Positions 57,711-64,000 of a stretch of DNA of 64,000 nt are shown piece by piece. Positions within the stretch are counted from its first letter, which is position 1. Each line of letters opens with the position of its first letter. This stretch comes from Clostridiales bacterium (lineage in GTDB: Bacteria; Bacillota; Clostridia; Oscillospirales; Oscillospiraceae), in contig JAHZBA010000006.1 in the NCBI GenBank assembly GCA_019423635.1, positions 23,314 to 87,313 of the forward strand. Direction: 5' to 3'. The notes beneath the pieces were generated by a model that was given only the letters and a program-made list of their open reading frames with translations, made no database searches and was not told the origin of the DNA. A program made the translations under genes and the position numbers.

Positions 57711-58414
57711 ACATCCGCGAAAAAATCCTGGTGATTGAGGACGAGAAGTCCATCTCCCACTTCATCTCCACCGTCCTCAACAACAACGGCTACGAGGCCA
57801 TGCAGGCCCGCACCGGCAGTGAGGCGCTGTCCATGATCTCCTCCCACTGCCCGGACCTCATCATATTGGACCTGGGTCTGCCGGACATGGACGGCCTGGA
57901 GATCCTGCGCCAGCTGCGGGAGTGGTCCAGTCTGCCGGTGGTGGTGGTCTCCGCCCGCTCCCATGAAAAGGACAAGGTGACGGCCCTGGACGCCGGCGCC
58001 GACGACTATCTCACCAAGCCCTTCGGCACCGACGAGCTGCTGGCCCGGGTCCGCACGGCCATCCGCCACACCCGCACCGTCTCCGGCAACAGCGAGATCG
58101 CCCGGAAGGGCACCTACACCGTGGGCGAGATGACCATTGACTACAACAAGCACCAGGTCCTGGTCCGGGGGGAGAACGTGAAGCTGACTCTCAGCGAGTT
58201 CCGCATCGTGGCCCTTCTGGGCAAGCACGCCGGCAAGGTGCTGACCTACGACTTCCTGATCCGGGAGCTGTGGGGTCCCCGGGCCGGCGGGGACAACCAG
58301 ATCCTCCGGGTCAACATGGCCAACATCCGCCGCAAGATCGAAAAAAACCCGGCGGAGCCGGAGTACCTCTTCACCGAGGTAGGGGTGGGCTACCGCCTGG
58401 CCGAGAGAGAATAG
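57707..58414 (+). CDS. OmpR/KdpE-family response regulator
   Basis: A 235-residue protein. Receiver domain: acidic pocket Glu11-Asp12, phosphoacceptor Asp55 (LIILDLGLPDMDGLEIL), Lys104 (YLTKPFG). C-terminal winged helix (VTLSEFRIVALLGKHAGKVLTYDFLIRELWGPRAGGDNQILRVNMANIRRKIEKNPAEPEYLFTEVGVGYRL). It matches KdpE best. Overlaps the kinase by ATGA. A terminator follows. Confidence 0.92.
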   Translation: MNIREKILVIEDEKSISHFISTVLNNNGYEAMQARTGSEALSMISSHCPDLIILDLGLPDMDGLEILRQLREWSSLPVVVVSARSHEKDKVTALDAGADDYLTKPFGTDELLARVRTAIRHTRTVSGNSEIARKGTYTVGEMTIDYNKHQVLVRGENVKLTLSEFRIVALLGKHAGKVLTYDFLIRELWGPRAGGDNQILRVNMANIRRKIEKNPAEPEYLFTEVGVGYRLAERE

Positions 58415-58418
58415 AAAA

Positions 58419-58451
58419 GCAGTCCGGAGGCCTCCTCCGGACTGCCTTTTT
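58419..58451 (+). terminator. Intrinsic terminator after the response regulator
   Basis: GCAGTCCGGAGG, CCT loop, CCTCCGGACTGC, then CTTTTTC, 5 bases after the stop codon. Confidence 0.92.
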
Positions 58452-58540
58452 CCCGCCCCCGCATAAAAACACGCCCTGATCCACACCCCCGATCAAACCT
58501 GTAGGGGCGATGTCCCCATCGCCCCCTTTTCCCGCTCCTC

Positions 58541-58975
58541 CCGATCAATTCGTAGGGCGCGACGACCCCGGCGCGCCGCGCCTCGCAATTTCCCCGCTAA
58601 AATCGCAGGGACTCCGCCCCCATCGCCCCTCCTCAAAAACCACCAGATCCCCCAAAAACAGGCCGCCTCCCACCGTCCGTCCTTCCCGATCAATTCGTAG
58701 GGCGCAACGACCCCGGCGCGCCGCGCCTCGCAATTTCCCCGATAGAACCGCAGGGACTCCACCCCCATCGCCCCTCCTCAAAAACCACCAGATCCCCCCA
58801 AAAAACAGGCCGCCTCCCACCGCCCGTCCTTCCCGATCAATCCGTAGGGCGCGACGACCCCGGCGCGCCGCGCCTCGCAATTTCCCCGATAGAACCGCAG
58901 GGACGCCGCCTCCATCACCCCTCCTCAGAAACCGCCGGATCTTCCGGAGAACGGGCGAGGAGGACATCGCCCCTG
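58541..58975. repeat. Three tandem ~146-bp repeats
   Basis: Units start at 58541, 58686 and 58833 (CCGATCAATTCGTAGGGCG...), period 145-147 bases, over 85 percent identical by eye; the third diverges at its end. Each holds the GTAGGGCGCGACGACCCCGGCGCGCC palindrome core and a GGCCGCCTCCCACC motif. No spacer variation, so not CRISPR. No gene. A related core is at 58501-58530 (GTAGGGGCGATGTCCCCATCGCCCC). Nothing else is recognised from 58452 to 59055. Confidence 0.85.
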
Positions 58976-59055
58976 CGGCGTTTCATATGGTCCAAACACT
59001 TGAAAATCGGTATCCCGATTTTCAAGGCGATCATTGTCCCCTTCCACATTTCCCC

Positions 59056-59084
59056 TTTCCAAACGAAGACAAATATGATATACT
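59056..59084 (+). promoter_or_regulatory. Promoter of the DUF1846 gene
   Basis: TTTCCA (59056-59061), 17-base spacer, TATACT (59079-59084), 54 bases before the ATG. Confidence 0.6.
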
Positions 59085-59137
59085 CATTCCGGTAAAACGG
59101 AAGAAACTCAGAGATTGGATAAAGGGGCCGTATAGGG

Positions 59138-60622
59138 ATGAAAGCAATAGGATTTGACAACCAGAAATATCTCACCATGCAGTCCGAGCAGATCAAGCGC
59201 CGCATCGCCCAGTTCGGCGGCAAGCTGTACCTGGAGTTCGGCGGCAAGCTCTTTGACGACTACCACGCCTCCCGGGTCCTGCCGGGCTTCCAGCCGGACA
59301 GCAAGGTCCGGATGCTCCAGCAGCTCAGCGACGACGTGGAGATCGTCATCGCCATCAACGCCGCGGACATTGAGAAGAACAAAATCCGCGGGGACCTGGG
59401 CATCACCTACGACGAGGACGTCCTGCGGCTCATCGACAGCTTCCGCGGCCTGGGGCTGTACGTGGGCAGCGTGGTGGTCACCCGCTACACCGGCCAGGCG
59501 GCGGCGGACGCCTTTTTAAAGCGCCTCACCGCCTTGGGCATCCGCTGCTGCCGGCACTACCCCATCGCCGGCTACCCCTCCGACGTGCCCCACATCGTCA
59601 GCGAGGAGGGCCTGGGAAAGAACGACTACATCGAGACCAGCCGCTCCCTGGTGGTGGTGACGGCCCCCGGCCCCGGCAGCGGCAAGATGGCCACCTGCCT
59701 CAGCCAGCTCTACCACGACCACAAGCGGGGGATCACCGCCGGGTACGCCAAGTTCGAGACCTTCCCCATCTGGAACCTGCCCCTGAAGCACCCGGTGAAT
59801 CTGGCCTATGAGGCGGCCACGGCGGACCTGGACGACGTGAATATGATCGACCCCTTCCACCTGGAGGCCTACGGCACCACCGCCGTGAACTACAACCGGG
59901 ACGTGGAGACCTTCCCGGTGCTCAGCGCCATCTTCCGCAAGATCCAGGGGGATTCCCCCTACCGCTCCCCCACGGACATGGGGGTCAACATGGCGGGCAA
60001 CTGCATTGTGGACGACGCGGTCTGCTCCGCCGCCTCCCGCCAGGAGATCCTGCGGCGGTACTACACCGCCTGCGTGGAGCGGCTCCAGGGCAAGTGCAGC
60101 GACAGTGTGGTGTGCAAGCTGGAGCTGGTGATGCAGCAGGCCGGGGTGACGCCGGAGATCTGCCCCGCGGTGTCCGCGGCCCTTTTGAAGGCGGAGTCCA
60201 CCGGGGCCCCCGCCGGAGCCATGGTGCTGCCCAACGGCCGCGTGGTCACCGGCAAGACCTCGGAGACCCTGGGGGCGGCGTCGTCGCTGCTGCTCAACGC
60301 CTTGAAGGAGCTGGGGGGCATCGACCATCACTTTGAGCTGATTACCACCCAGGTGCTGGAGCCCGTGTGCCGCCTGAAAACCCAGTACCTGGGCCACAAG
60401 AACCCCCGGCTCCACACGGACGAGGTGCTGCTGGCCCTGACGGTCTCCGCCCTGACCAACCCCCTGGCGGATCTTGCCCAGCAGCAAATGCCGAAGCTCC
60501 AGGGCAGCGACGCCCACTTCTCCGTCATCCTCAGCGACGAGGACGACAAGCTCCTGCGGCAGCTGGGGATCAACGTGAGCTTCGAGCCCCGGTATGAGAC
60601 GAAAAAGCTCTACCATAAGTAG
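59138..60622 (+). CDS. DUF1846/UPF0371 family protein
   Basis: A 494-residue protein. It begins MKAIGFDNQKYLTMQSEQIKRRIAQFGGKLYLEFGGKLFDDYHASRVLPGFQPDSKVRML, a near-exact family signature, and has a phosphate-loop-like APGPGSGKMATCLSQLYHD and the conserved SPTDMGVNMAG. Crystal structures of the family show a P-loop-like and alpha/beta fold, but the function is unknown. ATG at 59138 has a weak SD; the family N-terminus supports it. Confidence 0.92.
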   Translation: MKAIGFDNQKYLTMQSEQIKRRIAQFGGKLYLEFGGKLFDDYHASRVLPGFQPDSKVRMLQQLSDDVEIVIAINAADIEKNKIRGDLGITYDEDVLRLIDSFRGLGLYVGSVVVTRYTGQAAADAFLKRLTALGIRCCRHYPIAGYPSDVPHIVSEEGLGKNDYIETSRSLVVVTAPGPGSGKMATCLSQLYHDHKRGITAGYAKFETFPIWNLPLKHPVNLAYEAATADLDDVNMIDPFHLEAYGTTAVNYNRDVETFPVLSAIFRKIQGDSPYRSPTDMGVNMAGNCIVDDAVCSAASRQEILRRYYTACVERLQGKCSDSVVCKLELVMQQAGVTPEICPAVSAALLKAESTGAPAGAMVLPNGRVVTGKTSETLGAASSLLLNALKELGGIDHHFELITTQVLEPVCRLKTQYLGHKNPRLHTDEVLLALTVSALTNPLADLAQQQMPKLQGSDAHFSVILSDEDDKLLRQLGINVSFEPRYETKKLYHK

Positions 60623-60835
60623 GAAAATTTGGCTGTGGTGACAGCCTGGCAATGCACCCCCCATGTCGTCGGAAGAAACTCCGCCCACTCCGCTTCCGCC
60701 TGCGGCGAAAGCTGCGCTAAGCTCCGTTCCTTCCTCCTCTCCCCACCGCGCAGGCGCGGCGGGGGCCCCTGATTTTCTGAGCGCAGAAAAAGAGAAAACG
60801 GGCCGTGCACGGTCCAAAAGAGAAAAGGCGCTTGG

Positions 60836-60869
60836 GGCGAGAACTTGGCCATTCGGCCAAGTTCTCGCC
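60836..60869. repeat. Covarying hairpin, left arm
   Basis: Stem GGCGAGAACTTGGCC/GGCCAAGTTCTCGCC with ATTC loop, 15 perfect base pairs. The right-arm counterpart (61786-61817, read as reverse complement) has C-G changed to T-A at stem position 9 and G-C changed to A-T at position 13, with pairing kept. Confidence 0.85.
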
Positions 60870-61785
60870 ATATACGGGGGTTCTCCCCGCCCGGCTTGGG
60901 AGAAAACTTGATCCCCCCTGCCGGCGCGCGCCGGACTTCCCAGTTGAAGGACCCTTGACCCGCGTGAAGAGACTGCCGACGGCTAACTATTGGGTGCTTA
61001 TCGAACGGTCCTGCTTCTCTTTCCGCGCTTTCCGCTTCGCTAAGCGCTGCCCCGGTTCTCTGTGGAGCCTTTGTTCTCCTTCGTAGGGCGCGACGACCCG
61101 GCGCGCCGGACCCCTCACTCGAAGGCCCCTTGACCTGCGTGAAGAAACTGCCGACGAGAACTGTTGGGTGCTTATCGGACGGTCCTGCTTCTCTTTCCGC
61201 GCTTTCCGCTTCGCTAAGCGCTGCCCCGGTTCTCTGTGGAGCCTTTGTTCTCCTTCGTAGGGCGCGACGACCCGGCGCGCCGGACCCCTCACTCGAAGGC
61301 CCCATGACCCGCGTGAAGAAACTGCCGACGGGAACTGTTGGGTGCTTATCGGACGGTCTCTACTCCTAATTCCGCGCTTTCCGCTTCGCTATGCGCTGCC
61401 CCGGTTCTCTGTGGGGTTGCGCTTTTCGTAGGGCACGCCGAGTCGTCGCGCCCTGCGGAGAGGCAGATGGTTCGCGGAATTTATCAGGGAGTGGAGGTTG
61501 AGGGGGAGAGCCCTCTCCGTCACCGCCTGCGGCGGCGCCACCTCTCCCAAAGGGAGAGGCAAGAGGATAGCCTGACCAAGGGCAGGCTCCACGGAGCTCC
61601 GGGCCAGCGCTTAGCGAAGCGGAAAGCGCGGAGATAGAAGCAGAGACCGTCCGTCAACCACCCAATAGTTACCGTCGGCAGTCTCTTCACGCGGGTCAAA
61701 GGTCCTTCAACTGGGAGGTCCGGCGCGCGCCGGCAGAGGCCTGCAAGTCTCCACCTAAACCGGGCGGCAACAACTCCCGTACATT

Positions 61786-61817
61786 GGCGAAATTTGACCA
61801 CAGGTCAAATTCTCGCC
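61786..61817. repeat. Covarying hairpin, right arm
   Basis: GGCGAAATTTGACC, three-base loop, GGTCAAATTCTCGCC: 14 pairs with one bulged base. Aligned in reverse complement with 60836-60869 it shows two compensatory pairs. Confidence 0.85.
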
Positions 61818-61998
61818 ACCAGCGTTTTTTTCTTTTGGACCGTGCACGGCCCGTTTTCTTTTTGGCAAGACCAAAAAGAAAATGGGGGGTGCAATGCAAG
61901 CTATCATCATAGCTGATTTCCCAGCCCTGGCCACAGGCAGCGTTTCCCCGCGTACCGTACACTGTGCCTGTACAAATACCCCAAGAACCCGGCAGAAT

Positions 61999-62020
61999 GT
62001 TGCGTAATATTTTACGCAAC
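61999..62020. promoter_or_regulatory. Perfect inverted repeat operator upstream of gapA
   Basis: GTTGCGTAA-N4-TTACGCAAC, 9-bp perfect arms. A further half-site GTTGCGT (62055-62061) follows the -10 element. Arrangement and half-site ends (TTG...AA-N4-TT...CAA) resemble Rex sites, but half-sites are one base longer than the TTGTTAA-N4-TTAACAA consensus. The regulator is not in the window. Confidence 0.6.
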
Positions 62021-62048
62021 TGTCACTTTCTTTTTCCGAAAGCGGTGT

Positions 62049-62054
62049 TATAAT
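62049..62054 (+). promoter_or_regulatory. -10 element of gapA
   Basis: TATAAT, 82 bases before the gapA ATG; the -35 (TTTCTT-type, around 62027-62032) is weak, which suits activator or operator control. Confidence 0.55.
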
Positions 62055-62136
62055 GTTGCGTGTCAACGAAACCGCACCGCAAATATGCGCAATCAGCGGC
62101 CTGAGGCGGCGGCGCACAGGAGGAAGGAGAACAGAC

Positions 62137-63159
62137 ATGGCGATCAAAATCGGCATCAACGGCTTCGGCCGGATCGGGCGGGTGGCCCTGCGGATCATGG
62201 TGGAGCGGGGCTCCAGCACCTATCAGATCTGCGGGATCAACCTGCGCAACGCGGACCTGGACTACATGGTCTATCAGGTGAAGTACGACTCGGTGTTCCG
62301 CACCTTCACCGGCAGCGTGGACCGGGACGAGCGGCATCTCATCATCAACGGCAAGAAGATCCGGGTCTACAGCGAGAGCGACGCCTCCCAGATCCCCTGG
62401 GACGACTGCGGCGCGGAGTACATCATCGAGTCCACCGGCGCCTACAACACCCTGGAAAAGGCCGCCGTACACCTGGCCGGCGGCGCCAGAAAGGTGGTAC
62501 TCTCCGCCCCCTCCAAGGACGACGTGATGCCCACCTTCGTCATGGGTGTCAACCACAAGCGCTATACACCGGACATGAACGTGGTCTCCAACGCCTCCTG
62601 CACCACCAACTGCCTGGCCCCCATGACCAAGGTCATCCACGACACCTTCGGCATCAGCCAGGCCCTCATGAGCACCATCCACGCCGCCACCGCCAAGCAG
62701 AAGGCCGTGGACTCCCGGGCCGGCCGGGACTGGCGCACGGGCCGCAGCGTGCTGGGCAACATCATCCCCTCCTCCACCGGCGCCGCCAAGGCGGTGGGAC
62801 AGGTGATCCCGGAGCTGAAGGGCCGCATGACCGGCATGAGCTTCCGGGTGCCCACCAATGACGTCTCCGTGGTGGACCTGACCGCCCGCCTGATCCAGCC
62901 CGCCAGCTACCACGACGTGTGCGTGGCCATGGAGAACGCCGCCAGAAACAGCATGAAGGGCATCATCACCTGTACCAATGACCAGGTGGTGTCCTCGGAC
63001 CTCACCGGCTTTTCCGAGACCTGCATCTTTGACGAGACGGCGGGCATCATGCTGGACGACAACTTCGTCAAGCTGATCGCCTGGTACGACAACGAGTGGG
63101 GCTACACCAACAAGCTCCTGGACCTGATCGCCCACATGTACAGTGTGGATACCCAGTGA
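62137..63159 (+). CDS. gapA: Glyceraldehyde-3-phosphate dehydrogenase, type I
   Basis: A 340-residue enzyme. NAD-binding GINGFGRIGR; catalytic Cys155 in SNASCTTNCLAP; phosphate-binding SSTGAAKAVG; C-terminal WYDNEWGYTNKLLDL. It makes 1,3-bisphosphoglycerate. The stretch after the second strand is CGINLRNADLD where NAD-specific enzymes usually have INDLTD, so the aspartate that selects NAD is absent; dual or NADP use is possible. ATG 62137 follows AGGAGGAAGGAGAACAGAC. Single-gene operon, not joined to pgk or tpi. Confidence 0.95.
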   Translation: MAIKIGINGFGRIGRVALRIMVERGSSTYQICGINLRNADLDYMVYQVKYDSVFRTFTGSVDRDERHLIINGKKIRVYSESDASQIPWDDCGAEYIIESTGAYNTLEKAAVHLAGGARKVVLSAPSKDDVMPTFVMGVNHKRYTPDMNVVSNASCTTNCLAPMTKVIHDTFGISQALMSTIHAATAKQKAVDSRAGRDWRTGRSVLGNIIPSSTGAAKAVGQVIPELKGRMTGMSFRVPTNDVSVVDLTARLIQPASYHDVCVAMENAARNSMKGIITCTNDQVVSSDLTGFSETCIFDETAGIMLDDNFVKLIAWYDNEWGYTNKLLDLIAHMYSVDTQ

Positions 63160-63187
63160 GCCGTCCCCCGCGGAACGATTCATAGAG

Positions 63188-63216
63188 AGGAGGCGCCTGC
63201 AAAGCAGGCGCCTCCT
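63188..63216 (+). terminator. Terminator after gapA
   Basis: AGGAGGCGCCTGC, AAA loop, GCAGGCGCCTCCT, then TCAG: 28 bases after the stop. T-run is weak. Confidence 0.7.
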
Positions 63217-63294
63217 TCAGCTTGTCGAAAAACTGCCGCGTGTTCCAAAGGCTCCCTCCAGGAGAGAGGCTTCCCTGCCTGTCTGAAGCGGCAC

Positions 63295-63352
63295 CCCCTT
63301 AGCTCCCCCTCTGGGGGAGCTGTCTGGCCTGCGGCCAGACTGAGAGGGCCTG
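63295..63352. repeat. REP-like double hairpin
   Basis: AGCTCCCCCT/GGGGGAGCT (63301-63321) followed by GTCTGGCC/GGCCAGAC (63322-63340) and TGAGAGGG. This is a common dispersed palindrome in gut Firmicutes; a degenerate relative lies at 61496-61565. Confidence 0.6.
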
Positions 63353-63364
63353 ACCTTCACAGCA

Positions 63365-63772
63365 TCACGCCACGCCCACGGTAATCAGCAGATTGGCAAA
63401 GGTCCGCTGCTCCCCGGTGGAGATGGCCAGGCGCACCGTGGGCTCACAGCAGACGTCGTAGAATTGGTAGCGCTCCAGCTTCTCCGGCTCCATGCCGCCC
63501 AGCATCTCCTGGAACTCGGCAAAGATCTCCGGCGTGGTGCCGTCGCCGGGGTCCATGACCTCCGCGTGTTCAATTTTGATGACGCTCTGGAGGGCCTCCA
63601 GCACGTCGGTGACCTTGGGCATTCCCGGCCGCAGGCCCAGCCAGATCTTCTCCGCGCCGCCGGTCTTGGAGGCCAGCGGATAGTTGCCGTCGGCAATGAG
63701 GATCTTGTCCCCGTGGCCCAGCAGGGACAGCGCGCCCATCAATCCCGGATGAATGCAGTTTCCAGTCAGCAC
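63365..63772 (-). CDS. RbsD/FucU family sugar mutarotase
   Basis: A 135-residue protein: MLTGNCIHPGLMGALSLLGHGDKILIADGNYPLASKTGGAEKIWLGLRPGMPKVTDVLEALQSVIKIEHAEVMDPGD. The His20 and the HGDxIxIADxNxP pattern are the catalytic region of RbsD/FucU. These enzymes interconvert sugar anomers (ribose pyranase, fucose mutarotase). The GTG start at 63772 follows AAAAGGAGAGATTGCT. No sugar transporter lies in the window; it could be on the minus strand to the right. Confidence 0.88.
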   Translation of the reverse strand: MLTGNCIHPGLMGALSLLGHGDKILIADGNYPLASKTGGAEKIWLGLRPGMPKVTDVLEALQSVIKIEHAEVMDPGDGTTPEIFAEFQEMLGGMEPEKLERYQFYDVCCEPTVRLAISTGEQRTFANLLITVGVA

Positions 63773-63793
63773 AGCAATCTCTCCTTTTTAGAA

Positions 63794-63822
63794 GGCCTGC
63801 GGACGGACAGCGGCCGCAGGCC
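63794..63822 (-). terminator. Hairpin upstream of the RbsD/FucU gene
   Basis: On the minus strand GGCCTGCGG, 11-base loop, CCGCAGGCC, followed by TTCT and the SD. It may end an upstream transcript or act as a leader. From 63823 to 64000 nothing is recognised but a repeat (63951-64000) related to the ATCGCCCCTCCTC sequences at 58622 and 58769. Confidence 0.5.
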
Positions 63823-64000
63823 CTGAAATTACCCTTAGAATAGCGGATTCTCCGGTGTTTTTGGGTATTTTCCGCCGCTTGGAGCCATTTCTGACGCCCC
63901 GCCCCGGCCGCCGGAGACGCGGCGCTCCCGGAGAACCGGACAATCTCCCCATCGCCCCTCCTCCAGGGAAACCGGTGCGCGGGGGCGATATCCCCATCGC

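Larger units (their letters stand above)
60647..61894. mobile_element. 1.25-kb imperfect inverted-repeat element with internal tandem repeats
   Basis: The left arm starts GCAATGCACCCCCCAT (near 60649) and the right arm ends ATGGGGGGTGCAATGC (near 61893). The right arm (about 61600-61894) is the reverse complement of 60647-61080 apart from indels. Each arm has GGRCCGTGCACGGYCC, a long hairpin, GCCGGCGCGCGCCGG and GACTGCCGACGG. Between them, a unit of about 174 bp is repeated three times (phase marks CTGCCGACG near 60971, 61146, 61321), each with the GTAGGGCGCGACGACCC palindrome; the last one is degenerate. At 61496-61565 lies a REP-like stem (CCTCTCC/GGAGAGG). No real gene. It fills the 1.5-kb gap between DUF1846 and gapA. 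Confidence 0.75.

Noticed and set aside
58541..58975. CRISPR array
   Set aside because: Units of about 146 bp lie head to tail without spacers and no cas gene is nearby.
60610..61305. Minus-strand 231-codon frame with internal protein repeats
   Set aside because: It reads through the tandem DNA repeats; repeats in the protein come from the DNA and no start signal or family is present.
1..64000. tRNA, rRNA, tmRNA or classical riboswitches
   Set aside because: No cloverleaf or known riboswitch signature was seen on either strand; only terminator-like leaders were found.

Overview
The window is high-GC DNA from a spore-forming, low-molecular-complexity Firmicute, most likely a gut Oscillospiraceae (Flavonifractor/Lawsonibacter/Oscillibacter type). 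This rests on the Bacillus-like spoIIE-divIC-yabQ-yabP sporulation/division block, the rimP-nusA-ylxR-ylxQ-infB operon order, the sigma-A-type promoters (TTGCGC/TTGACA, 17 bp, TATAAT-like) and the GC-rich codon use. There is no rRNA or tRNA gene in the window, so the placement is an inference.

Layout. 1-13000 is a mixed region: a cut metallo-beta-lactamase-fold gene, an exported HtrA-like protease, a HAD phosphatase, an AT-rich orphan gene of probable foreign origin, a LysR regulator coupled to an MscS channel, two cell-organisation/unknown genes (Sel1 repeats; a membrane protein), an Xre regulator and a two-gene operon (SCP2-like protein plus class III aminotransferase). 13000-21950 is the translation/RNA operon rimP-nusA-ylxR-ylxQ-infB//rbfA-nrnA-truB-ribF on the plus strand. 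21965-30730 (minus strand, apart from one HAD gene) carries spoVB-mazG-hup-rqcP-yabP-yabQ-divIC-yabR-spoIIE, an arrangement close to that of Bacillus subtilis. 31020-39438 (minus) is recJ-rel-dtd-MBL-hemZ-zinc ribbon-PNP. 39860-43059 (plus) is an M20 dipeptidase followed by a YhdT/PanF-type sodium symporter pair.

43272-56414 (minus) is a compact PBSX-like phage element, with small and large terminase, portal, prohead protease, decoration protein, capsid, connectors, contractile sheath, tube, chaperone, LysM/hub/spike/baseplate genes. It has no integrase, repressor, replication, tail fibre or lysis gene, and the position of the tape-measure gene holds a 187-residue protein. It looks like a domesticated particle (defective phage or gene-transfer-agent-like) rather than an active prophage. 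It is followed by a shortened KdpD-like kinase and KdpE-like regulator, a DUF1846 protein, gapA and an RbsD/FucU-type protein.

The non-coding space is unusually rich in repeats: a pair of MITE-like elements with terminal inverted repeats and flanking direct repeats, heptamer-array hairpins inside the nusA and truB operons, a GTAGGGCG palindrome family, 146-bp tandem repeats and a 1.25-kb imperfect inverted repeat whose two arms carry hairpins that differ by paired, compensatory changes. The strongest candidates for follow-up are the tape-measure-less PBSX-like module, the large inverted repeat with covarying hairpins, and the 248-nt out-of-frame overlap between yabQ and divIC.
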